Assembly: GCF_016741855.1 (NCBI RefSeq)
Contig: NZ_JAERRH010000003.1
Coordinates: 682,001-746,000 of the forward strand
Reading direction: 5' to 3'
Source: Streptomyces musisoli
GTDB lineage: Bacteria > Actinomycetota > Actinomycetes > Streptomycetales > Streptomycetaceae
DNA length: 64,000 nucleotides
Shown: positions 33,240-41,605 of the stretch, piece by piece
How positions within the stretch are numbered: position 1 is the stretch's first letter
How the letters are laid out: each line of letters opens with the position of its first letter
Notes under the pieces: model-generated
Databases searched by the model: none
Told to the model about the DNA's origin: nothing
The model's input: only the letters and a program-made list of their open reading frames with translations
Position numbers and translations under genes: made by a program

Positions 33240-34700
33240 CTACTGGTGAGCCGGGACCGGTTCGGACGCGAGTTCGGGGGATCGTCCGGCGAGGCGCTCG
33301 CGCCAGGTGGCGAGGACCGCCTCGTCGGTGGGCTTCGTCGCCAGGGAGACGGCGACGTAGACCGCGAGGGAGGCCAGCAGGCCGTAGTAGACGGGCTCGT
33401 TGGCGAGGATGCCGTAGCCGGCCATCAGGCCGATGACGGCGAGGCCGCCGACGATCACGGAGGCCAGCGCGCCCTGGACCGTGCCGCGCTTCCACAGCAG
33501 GCCGCCGAGGATGGGCACCAGCAGGCCGCCGACGAGGAGGTTGTAGGCCACGGTGAGCGCCTCGACCACGTTGTTCAGCGCGATCGCCGTGCCGATCACG
33601 GCCAGGCCCATGATCAGGATGAAGGCGCGGTTGCCCGCGACCTCGTCGTGCTCCTCGCCGTCGCGCCGGACGATCCCGCGCAGCCGCGACCAGATGTCGT
33701 TGTTGGCGACGGTGGCGCAGGCGATCAGGGCGCCGGAGGAGGTCGACATCACGGCGGCCAGGGCGGCGGCCAGCACCAGGCCGCGCACGCCGACGGGGAG
33801 TTCGTCCTTGACGATGGTGGCGAAGGCGTCGTCCGGGCTGCCGAGCTTGGGGTAGAGCACCTTGGCGGCCGTACCGATCACCGCGCCGGCGAGCGCGTAG
33901 ACCAGGCAGTAGGTTCCGGCCACCGTGCCGCTCCACTTGGCGGTCTTGTCGCTGCGGGCGGTGAAGACGCGCTGCCAGATGTCCTGGCCGATCAGCATGC
34001 CGAACGTGTAGATCAGGACGTAGGTGAAGATCGTCTCGCCGCCGATGCCCAGCGGGTCGAAGTACGAGGTCGGCAGCTCGGCCTTCATCTCCGCGAAGCC
34101 GCCGGCCTTGACCACCGCGATCGGCAGCAGGAGCAGGAGCACGCCGACGGTCTTCACGACGAACTGGACCATGTCGGTCAGCGTGATGGACCACATGCCG
34201 CCGAGGGTCGAGTACGCGACGACGATCGCGCCGCCGATGATGATCGAGACCGTGCGGTTCAGGTCGAACAGGACGTCGAAGATGGTGGCGTAGGCGATGG
34301 TCGAGGTCACCGCCAGCATCAGGGTGTACGCCCACATGACCACGCCCGAGATCACGCCGGCCCGGCCGCCGTAGCGCAGGTCGAGCATCTCGGAGACGGT
34401 GTAGACCTTCAGGCGGGCGATGCGCGCGGAGAAGAACACCGACAGGGCGAGCAGGCCGAGGCCGATGGTGAAGACCATCCAGGCGCCGGAGAGGCCGTAC
34501 TGGTAGCCGAGGCCCACGCCGCCGATGGTGGACGCGCCGCCGAGGACGATCGCCGCCATGGTGCCGGAGTACATGGCGGGGCCGAGGCGCCGGCCCGCCA
34601 CCAGGAACTCGCTCTTGGACTTGGCGCGGCGCATGCCCCACCAGCCCATGGCCAGCATGCCGGCGAGATAGACGACGATCACTGTGTAGTCGACGGCCAT
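33240..34700 (-). CDS. sodium:solute symporter (SSS family)
   Basis: 486 aa from ATG 34700 (GGAGGGCCCC upstream). About thirteen hydrophobic helices. The first is [20 protein letters not shown] and the second follows [16 protein letters not shown], typical of SSS/LeuT-fold carriers such as PutP and guanidino or nucleobase importers. The Na+-site region, rich in Ser/Thr, is visible around [15 protein letters not shown]. First gene of the operon with the agmatinase and TPP enzyme, divergent from PucR; it presumably imports their substrate. Confidence 0.87.
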   Translation of the reverse strand: MAVDYTVIVVYLAGMLAMGWWGMRRAKSKSEFLVAGRRLGPAMYSGTMAAIVLGGASTIGGVGLGYQYGLSGAWMVFTIGLGLLALSVFFSARIARLKVYTVSEMLDLRYGGRAGVISGVVMWAYTLMLAVTSTIAYATIFDVLFDLNRTVSIIIGGAIVVAYSTLGGMWSITLTDMVQFVVKTVGVLLLLLPIAVVKAGGFAEMKAELPTSYFDPLGIGGETIFTYVLIYTFGMLIGQDIWQRVFTARSDKTAKWSGTVAGTYCLVYALAGAVIGTAAKVLYPKLGSPDDAFATIVKDELPVGVRGLVLAAALAAVMSTSSGALIACATVANNDIWSRLRGIVRRDGEEHDEVAGNRAFILIMGLAVIGTAIALNNVVEALTVAYNLLVGGLLVPILGGLLWKRGTVQGALASVIVGGLAVIGLMAGYGILANEPVYYGLLASLAVYVAVSLATKPTDEAVLATWRERLAGRSPELASEPVPAHQ

Positions 34701-34934
34701 GTGGGGCCCTCCTTCGCGCACTGTCGGTGGCGTGTCGTGCAGAGACGGGGTTCCTCCGGGCGGGCCCCTCGGAAAGAAGGGGTGCTCCGGAGACCGGTGT
34801 GACGGCAGCGGATCGCGGGGACATCCGCCCGTACCCGCGGCTGCCGTTCGATGTCGACACTAGGTGGCTGGAAAGCGACTGCGAAGAGTACGTTTCATCC
34901 ATATGAACGGGGCGGGATGGAGGAAACGCACATC
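34701..34934. promoter_or_regulatory. divergent promoter region, symporter operon / PucR gene
   Basis: A 234-bp gap between opposite starts. It should hold both promoters and the PucR binding site. No clear palindrome was identified by eye. Confidence 0.5.
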
Positions 34935-36950
34935 ATGCCGGAGACGATCACCCCAGCCGTCCCACCGACCCCACCGGTCACGCTGTCGGCCCTGCTGGCC
35001 CGGGAGGACCTGGGGCTGCGGCAGATCGCCGGGCCGACGGACCCGGGGATCGTGATCCACTGGGCGCACACCTCGGAGATGGCCGACCCGTACCCGTACC
35101 TGCTGGGCGGCGAGCTGCTGCTGACGGCCGGGGTGCACATCCCGGAGGGCCCGGACGGGAGCGCGTACTTCGACGACTACGTCTCCCGGATCGTCGCGGC
35201 GGGCGGCGCGGCGCTCGGCTTCGGTCTGGCGCCCGTGCACGACTCGGTGCCGCGGGCCCTGGTCGCCGCCTGCGAGAGCCACCGCCTGCCGCTGCTGGAG
35301 GTCCCGCCGCAGACCACGTTCTCCGGCGTGGCCCGCGCGGTGTGGCAGTTGATGGCGCAGGCCAGGCTGGCGGAGCTGCGGCGCGTCACCGAGGCCCAGC
35401 AGAGCCTCGCGGCGGCCGCCGCACGCCAGGATCCGGTCCCGTCCGTGCTACGCCAGCTGGCCCAGCGCCTGGGCGGCCGGGCGGTGCTGTACGGCCCCGA
35501 CGGCACGGAGGTCGCGGGGGCGGGCCGCGAGCCGACGGCCGGAGCGGGGGCGGGCCGGGAGCCCGCGGAGAGCGCCGGGACGGGCCGCGAGCCGGTGGAG
35601 GGCGCGCGGACGGGCCGAAAGCCGACGGCGGTAGCGGCGGCGGGCCGGGAATCCGCGGAGAGCGCCGGGACGGGCCGGGAGGCGGTGGAGGGCGCGCGGA
35701 CGGGCCGGGGGGCCGTGGAGAGCGCCAGGACGGGCCGAAAGCCGACGGCGGGAGCGGCGGCGGACCGGGAACCCGCGGAGAGCGCCGGGACGGGCCGAAA
35801 GCCGACGGCGGGAGCGGCGGCGGACCGGGAACCCGCGGAGAGCGCCGGGACGGGCCGCGAGCCGGTGGAGGGCACGCGGACGGGCCGGGAGGCGGTGGAG
35901 AGCGCCGGGGCGGCGCTGGCGGCGCTGGCCGGGGTGGTCAGGCCGGCGGCCAGGACGACGACACCACCGGACCCCACCGACCGCCGGCCCCACGCCCCGG
36001 GCACACCCCCCGCTCCGGCCACCCGGCCCCAGCCGGCCACCACCCCGCCGGGCACCCGGCCCACCCCTGCCACCCCACCTGCCCGGCCGCAGCCGGCCAC
36101 CACCCCGTCGGCCGCCCCCGGCACTCTCCCGCACCGCCCGCAGCCCACCTCCGCCACCGACGCCTTCGGCGCCACCCACCTCGCCGTGTACGCCCTCGGC
36201 GCCGGCGAGGGGTTCGTGCTCGGGGTGGCCACCCCCCGCCGGGAGCCCGGCGATCACACCATCGCCTCCGTCGCCGCCGTGCTGCTGACCCTGCTGACCG
36301 GGGAGCACCAGAGCGGGGCCGGCGCGGCCCGGTCCTCCGCGCTGGTCCGGCTGCTGCTGGGCGCCCCGCCCGGCGAGGTGGCCCCGCTGCTCGGCAGCGG
36401 GCGGTGGCTCGTCGTGCACGCCCGGCCGGAGGCCCAGGCCCCGGACCCGGTCGCCGGCTCCGCGCTCGGCGCCGCCCTGGGTTCGCCGCTGGTCGACGTC
36501 GGTGGTGACGTCGTACGGGTGCTGGTGCCGGCGGACCGGGACCCGGCGCCGCAGCCCGGCTGGACGCTGGGGGTGAGCGCCCCGGCCGAGCCGCACGAGT
36601 GGCCGGCCGCAGACACCCAGGCCGCCCGGGCCCTCGCCCGCGCCCGCGCCACCCGCGCCCCGCTGCTCCGGCACGCCGCCCGGCCGGCGCTGGCGGACCT
36701 GGTGCCCCCGGCGGACGCCGAGACGCACGCCCGCACCCTGCTCGCCCCGCTCGCGGGGCAGTCCGCGCTCACCGAGACCCTGCGTACCTGGCTGTCGCTG
36801 CACGGCAGTTGGGACCGTACGGCGGTGGCGCTGGGCGTGCACCGCAACACCGTGCGGCAGCGGATCGCCCGCTGCGCGGGCCTGTTGGCCGCCGATCTGG
36901 ACGATCCGGACGTACGCATGGAGCTGTGGTTCGCGCTGCGGCGGGACTGA
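34935..36950 (+). CDS. PucR family transcriptional regulator with inserted repeat region
   Basis: 671 aa from ATG 34935 (GGAGGAA upstream; ATG 34917 possible). PucR N-terminal domain: LLAREDLGLRQIAG to HRLPLLEVP (about 18-125). The C-terminal helix-turn-helix is TLRTWLSLHGSWDRTAVALG and HRNTVRQRIARC near 610-650. Between them, residues 194-323 are thirteen decapeptides of the form AGTGREPVEG, encoded by 30-bp DNA repeats, followed by about 90 Pro/Thr/Ala-rich residues. Typical PucR regulators lack this, so the linker has been enlarged by repeat expansion. Context (divergent symporter/agmatinase operon) points to control by purine- or guanidino-type nitrogen compounds. Confidence 0.83.
   Translation: MPETITPAVPPTPPVTLSALLAREDLGLRQIAGPTDPGIVIHWAHTSEMADPYPYLLGGELLLTAGVHIPEGPDGSAYFDDYVSRIVAAGGAALGFGLAPVHDSVPRALVAACESHRLPLLEVPPQTTFSGVARAVWQLMAQARLAELRRVTEAQQSLAAAAARQDPVPSVLRQLAQRLGGRAVLYGPDGTEVAGAGREPTAGAGAGREPAESAGTGREPVEGARTGRKPTAVAAAGRESAESAGTGREAVEGARTGRGAVESARTGRKPTAGAAADREPAESAGTGRKPTAGAAADREPAESAGTGREPVEGTRTGREAVESAGAALAALAGVVRPAARTTTPPDPTDRRPHAPGTPPAPATRPQPATTPPGTRPTPATPPARPQPATTPSAAPGTLPHRPQPTSATDAFGATHLAVYALGAGEGFVLGVATPRREPGDHTIASVAAVLLTLLTGEHQSGAGAARSSALVRLLLGAPPGEVAPLLGSGRWLVVHARPEAQAPDPVAGSALGAALGSPLVDVGGDVVRVLVPADRDPAPQPGWTLGVSAPAEPHEWPAADTQAARALARARATRAPLLRHAARPALADLVPPADAETHARTLLAPLAGQSALTETLRTWLSLHGSWDRTAVALGVHRNTVRQRIARCAGLLAADLDDPDVRMELWFALRRD
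35514..35903 (+). repeat. 30-bp coding repeats in the PucR gene
   Basis: Thirteen in-frame 30-bp units (CGGGCCGCGAGCCGGTGGAG-type), encoding decapeptides x-x-x-G-R-(E/K)-(P/A)-x-x-x. Because 30 is divisible by three, gain or loss of units keeps the frame. Confidence 0.9.
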
Positions 36951-37019
36951 CGGCGGGGGCGGGTGAGACCCGTCCCAGCCGCCGATATGCCGAAGACTCC
37001 CGCGGTGTACTGCCCCACA

Positions 37020-37817
37020 ATGGAAGGCATGCCGATATCCGGGACACCCAGCCGCGCCCAGCTCGTCGACCACCTGGTGCGAACCCGTATCGCGGGGGAC
37101 GTCGCCACGCCCCGCGAGAACAACCTCTCCCACTACCGTCAGCTCGCCAACGGTGTCCGCAACTTCTGGTTCGGCCTGGAACTGGGCGACCGCTGGGCGG
37201 ACGAGCAGGACGTGCTCGCGGTCATGGCCGAACGGGTGGGCGTCAACGACGATCCCGAGTACCGGTACGGCCAGGACACCATCGACCCCGAACTGACCGT
37301 GGACGCGCTGGAGCGGATGGCGGCACGGCTGCGCAAGGCTGCCGAGGGACGCCAGCGGGTGCTGTTCGCGACCGGCCACCCGGGCGGCCTGCTGGACGTG
37401 CACCGGGCCACGGCCGCCGCGCTGCGCGCCGCCGGCTGCGAGATCGTGGTCATCCCGGACGGGCTCCAGACGGACGAGGGTTACGTGATGCAGTTCGCGG
37501 ACGTCGCCGTGCTGGAGCACGGGGCGACGCTGTGGCACACCCACTCCGGGGAGCCGATGCGGGCCATTCTGACCGGACTCGAGCGCGAGGGGCGCCCGCT
37601 GCCGGACCTGGTGGTCGCCGACCACGGCTGGGCCGGGTACGCGGGACAGCACGGCGTCGACTCCGTCGGCTACGCCGACTGCAACGACCCGGCGCTGTTC
37701 CTCGCCGAGGCGGAGGGCACCGTGCAGGTGGTCGTCCCCCTCGACGACCACGTGGTCAGCCCGCGCTACTACGACCCCATGACGGCGTACCTGCTCGCCG
37801 CGGCGGACCTGTCCTGA
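37020..37817 (+). CDS. phosphatase-like conserved protein
   Basis: About 265 aa; ATG 37020 or 37029, neither with a good ribosome-binding site, so perhaps a leaderless transcript. It resembles an actinobacterial protein usually annotated simply as phosphatase. Features visible: ATGHPGGLLDVHRA (a glycine-rich turn with His), DVAVLEHGATLWHTHSG, then VADHGWAGYAG and DCNDPALFL. No signal or membrane segment. The reaction is not established. It lies about 70 bp after the PucR gene; the two could be co-transcribed. Confidence 0.55.
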   Translation: MEGMPISGTPSRAQLVDHLVRTRIAGDVATPRENNLSHYRQLANGVRNFWFGLELGDRWADEQDVLAVMAERVGVNDDPEYRYGQDTIDPELTVDALERMAARLRKAAEGRQRVLFATGHPGGLLDVHRATAAALRAAGCEIVVIPDGLQTDEGYVMQFADVAVLEHGATLWHTHSGEPMRAILTGLEREGRPLPDLVVADHGWAGYAGQHGVDSVGYADCNDPALFLAEAEGTVQVVVPLDDHVVSPRYYDPMTAYLLAAADLS

Positions 37818-37840
37818 CCTGACGGGGAGACAGAAATGGG

Positions 37841-37866
37841 GTGCGGCCCCGCAGTCGGGGCCGCAC
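37841..37866. terminator. hairpin terminator between convergent genes
   Basis: GTGCGGCCCC pairs perfectly with GGGGCCGCAC around a six-base loop. It is between the stops of the phosphatase-like gene (+) and the repeat protein (-), so it can serve both. Confidence 0.8.
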
Positions 37867-37889
37867 GTCGTGGTCGGTTCGTGCCCGGA

Positions 37890-38258
37890 TCAGTGGCCGC
37901 CACCGCCGTAGTCGCCACCACCGCCGTAGTCGCCACCGCCGCCGTAGTCGCCGCCACCGTGGTCGCCGCCGTAGTCGCCACCGCCGTGATCGCCGCCGTA
38001 GTCGCCGTGATCGCCGCCGTAGTCGCCGTGGTCACCGCCGTAGTCGCCGTAGTCGCCGTGGTCACCGCCGTAGCCGGAATCGTCCTCGTCGTCGCCCCAC
38101 GAGCCGTGGTCGCCACTGTCCCAGCTGCTGTAGGAGTCGTGGTCGCCGTGGTCCGAGCAGGCGAACGCGGTTCCGGCCGTGCCGAGCGCCGCTCCGCCGG
38201 CCAGCAGCACGCCGGAGGCGGACAACGCGACAAGGCGCCTGATGCGCTGTGATCGCAT
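37890..38258 (-). CDS. secreted Gly/Asp/His/Tyr-rich repeat protein
   Basis: 122 aa from ATG 38258, after ATGGAAGG. The signal is LVALSASGVLLAGGAALGTAG ending AFAC, with Cys at about 34. The mature protein is almost only G, D, Y, H, S: a run of GDHGDYGGDHGDYG-type repeats turning into GGGGDYGGGGDYGG and ending in His. Such composition suggests a disordered or glassy, possibly metal-binding, extracellular protein. No family recognised. The start at 38258 is favoured over a longer frame because only from here are the ribosome-binding site and signal in order. Confidence 0.7.
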   Translation of the reverse strand: MRSQRIRRLVALSASGVLLAGGAALGTAGTAFACSDHGDHDSYSSWDSGDHGSWGDDEDDSGYGGDHGDYGDYGGDHGDYGGDHGDYGGDHGGGDYGGDHGGGDYGGGGDYGGGGDYGGGGH

Positions 38259-38456
38259 GGGATTACCTTCCATCTCCATCGTCTCTCGCGGCTCCTTCAG
38301 GGGAGGCTGCGAGGCGGATGGCCGTCGCCGCGGCAAAAGGGGAAGTGCGGCGCGGTCTTGAGGTGTCACCGCAGCCGGATCGTACGAAACGGCGCATTCA
38401 CCGATACCCCCACAGGCCGCCCGGCGCGTGGTCGCGTCTTCGGGGCGCTGCAACCT

Positions 38457-38480
38457 GGGGTTCCGAGGTTCCGGAACCCC
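38457..38480. terminator. hairpin downstream of thioesterase gene
   Basis: GGGGTTCC and GGAACCCC arms around GAGGTTCC, about 90 bp after the tesB stop on the minus strand. The rest of the 38,259-38,566 gap holds only the promoter region of the repeat protein and no gene. Confidence 0.45.
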
Positions 38481-38566
38481 GTGTATGGGGCATGCCGTTT
38501 CCTGCGGCTTTCACTCAGAGAGCCTAGTCCCGCTCGCGTCACTCGTCATCTCGAACGGCTCTCCCC

Positions 38567-39448
38567 TCACTGCCGCCTCGGTACGCGCACCACGCCCTCC
38601 TGGATGACCGTGATGGCCAGCCGCCCGTCCTGGGTGTAGATGCGCGCCTGGCCGAGGCCCCGGCCGCCGTGCGCGGACGGCGACTCCTGGTCGTACAGCA
38701 GCCACTCGTCGGCGCGGAAGGGCCGGTGGAACCACATCGCGTGGTCCAGCGAGGCGCCCACGACGTCGCCGACGGCCCAGCCGCCGCGTCCGTGCGCGAG
38801 CAGCACGGAGTCGAGCAGGGTCATGTCGGAGACGTAGGTGGCGAGGACGACGTGCAGCAGGGGTTCGTCGACGGCGCCGCCGAGCTTGCCGTTGGTGCGG
38901 AACCACACCTGGGAGTGCGGTTCGCGCGGCTCTCCGTACTGCCCGTACGGGGGCTCGTCCACGTACCTGAGGTCGATCGCCTCGCGGGCCTCGAGGAACC
39001 TCTCGACGACCTCGGGGGCGAGATGGCCGTAGCCGCGCAGCCGCTCCTGGGAGGTGGGCAGGGTCGCCGGGTCGGGCGAGGCGGGCATCGCCGCCTGGTG
39101 CTCCAGCCCCTCCTCGTACGCCTGGAAGGACGCCGAGAGATGGAAGATCGGCTTGCCGTGCTGGACGGCGACCACCCGGCGGGTGGTGAAGGACCGGCCG
39201 TCACGGATGCGGTCCACGGTGTAGACGATCGGCGCGCCGGGGTCGCCGGGGCGCAGGAAGTACGCGTGCAGGGAGTGAGCGGGCCGGTCCGCGGGGACCG
39301 TCCGTCCGGCGGCGACCAGCGCCTGCGCCGCGACCTGCCCGCCGAAGACGCGCGGGACGACGGCGGAGCGGGACCGGCCGCGGAAGATGTTCTCCTCGAT
39401 CTGCTCCAGGTCGAGCAGATCGAGGAGATCCTGGAGTGCCTGGCTCAT
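38567..39448 (-). CDS. tesB: acyl-CoA thioesterase II
   Basis: 293 aa, the usual length of TesB double-hotdog enzymes. The N-terminal hotdog is NIFRGRSRSAVVPRVFGGQVAAQALVAA; the second contains DHAMWFHRPFRADEWLLYDQESPSAHGGRGLG, the conserved segment with the nucleophile-activating Asp and following Ser/Gly-rich turn. It hydrolyses medium- and long-chain acyl-CoA. Its start lies 36 bp after the acyl-CoA dehydrogenase stop on the same strand, so the two form a fatty-acid operon. Confidence 0.9.
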   Translation of the reverse strand: MSQALQDLLDLLDLEQIEENIFRGRSRSAVVPRVFGGQVAAQALVAAGRTVPADRPAHSLHAYFLRPGDPGAPIVYTVDRIRDGRSFTTRRVVAVQHGKPIFHLSASFQAYEEGLEHQAAMPASPDPATLPTSQERLRGYGHLAPEVVERFLEAREAIDLRYVDEPPYGQYGEPREPHSQVWFRTNGKLGGAVDEPLLHVVLATYVSDMTLLDSVLLAHGRGGWAVGDVVGASLDHAMWFHRPFRADEWLLYDQESPSAHGGRGLGQARIYTQDGRLAITVIQEGVVRVPRRQ

Positions 39449-39484
39449 GGCTTGTGGTCGTACCCGCCAGTGATCGCGGGGACC

Positions 39485-40642
39485 TTACAGGCCCATGTCC
39501 TTGGCGATGATCGACTTCATGATCTCGCTGGTGCCGCCGTAGATGCGGTTGACGCGGTTGTCCGCGTACAGGCGGGCGATCGGGTACTCGTTCATGTAGC
39601 CGTAGCCGCCGTGCAGCTGGAGGCAGCGGTCGATCACGCGGTGGGCGACCTCGGTGCAGAAGAGCTTCGCGGAGGCGGCCTCGGCGGGGGTCAGCTCACC
39701 GGCGTCCAGGGCCTCGGTCGCGCGGTCGGCGACGGCCTCGGCGGCGTCCACCTCGGCCTGGCAGGCGGCCAGCTCGAACTTGGTGTTCTGGAAGTGGGCG
39801 ACCGGCTTGCCGAAGACGGTGCGCTCCTGCACGTACTGCTTGGCGAACCGGACGGCGGCCTTGGCCTGCGCGTAGGCGCCGAAGGCGATGCCCCAGCGCT
39901 CGGAGGCCAGGTTGTGGCCGAGGTAGTAGAAGCCCTTGTTCTCCTCGCCGAGCAGGTCCTCGACCGGCACCTTGACGTCGACGAAGGCCAGCTCGGCGGT
40001 GTCGGAGGTGCGCAGGCCCAGCTTGTCGAGCTTGCGGCCGACGGAGTAGCCCTCGGACTTGGTGTCCACGGCGAACAGGGAGATGCCGTGGCGGCGGTCC
40101 TCGGCGGTGGGCGCGGCCGTACGGGCGCAGACGATCACCTTGTCGGCGTGCACACCGCCGGTGATGAAGGTCTTGGCGCCGTTGAGGACGTAGTGCGTGC
40201 CGTCCTCGGACAGCTTGGCGGTGGACTTCATGCCCGCCAGGTCGGAACCGGTGCCCGGCTCCGTCATCGCGATCGCCCACATCTCCTCGCCGGAGACGAA
40301 CTTCGGCAGGAAGCGCTTCTTCTGCTCGTCGGTGGCGAGCATCTTGATGTACGGGAGGGCGAGCAGCACGTGCACGCCGGAGCCGCCGAACTGGACGCCC
40401 GCACGGGCGGTCTCCTCGTAGAGGACGGCCTCGAACTTGTGGCTGTCCATGCCCGCGCCGCCGAACTCCTCGGGCACGTTGATGCCGAAGATGCCCAGCT
40501 CGCCGAGCTTGTAGTAGAAGTCGCGCGGGGCCTGGCCGGCGGCGAACCACTCGTCGTACACGGGTACGACCTCGGCCTCGATGAAGGCGCGGAGGGTCTC
40601 CCGGAACGCCTCGTGATCCTCGTTGAACACCGTACGGCGCAC
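39485..40642 (-). CDS. acyl-CoA dehydrogenase
   Basis: 385 aa from GTG 40642, seven bases after GGAGGT; an upstream GTG at 40657 overlaps that site. Two family signatures are seen: MWAIAMTEPGTGSDLAGMKS and QLHGGYGYMNEYPIARLYAD. It oxidises an acyl-CoA at C2-C3 with FAD and passes electrons to ETF. It differs from the isovaleryl-type enzyme at 46,109. The operon with tesB starts from a promoter carrying a CTAAGCGCTTGCTCAG palindrome (40664-40679). Chain-length preference cannot be read. Confidence 0.9.
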   Translation of the reverse strand: MRRTVFNEDHEAFRETLRAFIEAEVVPVYDEWFAAGQAPRDFYYKLGELGIFGINVPEEFGGAGMDSHKFEAVLYEETARAGVQFGGSGVHVLLALPYIKMLATDEQKKRFLPKFVSGEEMWAIAMTEPGTGSDLAGMKSTAKLSEDGTHYVLNGAKTFITGGVHADKVIVCARTAAPTAEDRRHGISLFAVDTKSEGYSVGRKLDKLGLRTSDTAELAFVDVKVPVEDLLGEENKGFYYLGHNLASERWGIAFGAYAQAKAAVRFAKQYVQERTVFGKPVAHFQNTKFELAACQAEVDAAEAVADRATEALDAGELTPAEAASAKLFCTEVAHRVIDRCLQLHGGYGYMNEYPIARLYADNRVNRIYGGTSEIMKSIIAKDMGL

Positions 40643-40663
40643 GCCGCCCACCTCCACGTCTGT

Positions 40664-40679
40664 CTAAGCGCTTGCTCAG
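40664..40679. promoter_or_regulatory. imperfect palindrome upstream of acyl-CoA dehydrogenase
   Basis: CTAAGCGCTTGCTCAG, 22 bp before the dehydrogenase start, reads similarly on the other strand (CTGAGCAAGCGCTTAG). Such 16-bp sites are typical TetR-family operators on fatty-acid genes; it includes AAGCGCTT but is longer and asymmetric. Confidence 0.5.
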
Positions 40680-40791
40680 ACACGAAGATACCGGCGAGTA
40701 CGCGGCAGCGTCCAGGGTGAGTTGTGCCACCCCGCCCGAAGCGGGCGGGTGGGCCGGTGCCGGTTCCCGCCGAAGGGGACGGCGGCCGGTG

Positions 40792-40902
40792 TCAGTTCCC
40801 GGCCTTGCCGTAGCGGCGGAAGGCGGAGGAGTCGACGGTCCAGGGGCCGAAGGGAACGGAGTCCCCGAAGATGCAGGACCCCTTGTCGGTGTAGCGCCCG
40901 GC
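40792..40902 (-). pseudogene. orphan C-terminal gene fragment
   Basis: Just after the TetR stop on the minus strand, an open frame reads GRYTDKGSCIFGDSVPFGPW, then TVDSSAFRRYGKAGN, and ends at 40792. The protein-like composition and the tail end SAFRRYG recall C-termini of small actinobacterial enzymes such as Uma2-type nucleases, but no start exists. It looks like the remnant of a deleted gene. Confidence 0.35.
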
Positions 40903-41508
40903 TCAGCCCTCGGTCGTGCCCGCCGCCGTGAACGCCCCCCGGGCCATCCGGTGCAGCAGTGCCGCCGTGGTTCCCCGGCCGGGCAGCGTGCCGGCCCGGC
41001 CCAGGTGGGGCGTGGAGTTCAGCAGCCCGAACACCGAGTGGACGGCCGAGCGGGCGGCCGGCTCGGTCAGCGCCGGGTACACCTCGCGGACCACCTCCAC
41101 CCACAGCTCCACGTACTGCCGCTGGAGCTGCCGCACCAGCTTGCGGTCGCTGTCGCGCAGGCGGTCCAGCTCCCGGTCGTGCAGCGTGATCAGGGGCCGG
41201 TCGTCGAGCGCGAAGTCGATGTGGCCCTCGATGAGCGAGTCCAGGACCGCCGAGGCGCCGGTGGACCCGTCCGCCTCCGCCAGCCGCCGCCTGGCCCCGG
41301 TGAGCAGCTGCCCGCTGATGCCGACCAGCAGTTCGGCCAGCATCGCGTCCTTGCCCGGGAAGTGCCGGTACAGACCGGGCCCGCTGATGCCGACCGCGGC
41401 GCCTATCTCGTCGACACCGACGCCGTGGAATCCGCGCTCGGCGAAGAGCCGGGCGGCCTCCTTGAGGATCTGCTCACGGCGGGTGGGGGCGTCGGTTCTG
41501 CTGGCCAT
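40903..41508 (-). CDS. TetR family regulator of leucine/acyl-CoA catabolism
   Basis: 201 aa. The N-terminal helix-turn-helix is REQILKEAARLFAERGFHGV followed by ISGPGLYRHFPGKDAMLAEL. The ligand domain is short and typical. It is divergent from the methylcrotonyl-CoA carboxylase operon with two near-identical 16-bp palindromes in the 97-bp gap, which cover both promoters. It probably represses the operon and itself until a leucine-derived acyl-CoA binds. Streptomyces relatives at this location are described as acyl-CoA-metabolism repressors. Confidence 0.85.
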   Translation of the reverse strand: MASRTDAPTRREQILKEAARLFAERGFHGVGVDEIGAAVGISGPGLYRHFPGKDAMLAELLVGISGQLLTGARRRLAEADGSTGASAVLDSLIEGHIDFALDDRPLITLHDRELDRLRDSDRKLVRQLQRQYVELWVEVVREVYPALTEPAARSAVHSVFGLLNSTPHLGRAGTLPGRGTTAALLHRMARGAFTAAGTTEG

Positions 41509-41530
41509 GCCGACAATTCTAGACAGCGCG

Positions 41531-41574
41531 GTTAGCGGTCGTTAACCTGGAGGCGAAGGTTAACGCTCATTAAC
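41531..41574. promoter_or_regulatory. twin GTTA(A/G)CG-type operators
   Basis: GTTAGCGGTCGTTAAC (41531-41546) and GTTAACGCTCATTAAC (41559-41574) share a GTTAACGNNCNNTAAC pattern on one or other strand and are 28 bp apart centre to centre. They lie between the divergent TetR and carboxylase genes and match a TetR dimer pair. Confidence 0.65.
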
Positions 41575-41605
41575 AGGTTCGACCACCTTGTGAGGGGACC
41601 GCAGG

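Noticed and set aside
37836..38252. Plus-strand Val/Ala-rich frame opposite the repeat protein
   Set aside because: Low-complexity mirror of the Gly/Asp repeats, without signal or ribosome-binding site. The minus-strand gene has both.
40664..40679. Second operator of the LacI at 4280, because it shares AAGCGCTT
   Set aside because: The flanks differ from the 4071 site and the palindrome is longer. The gene is fatty-acid related, so the shared core is probably chance.
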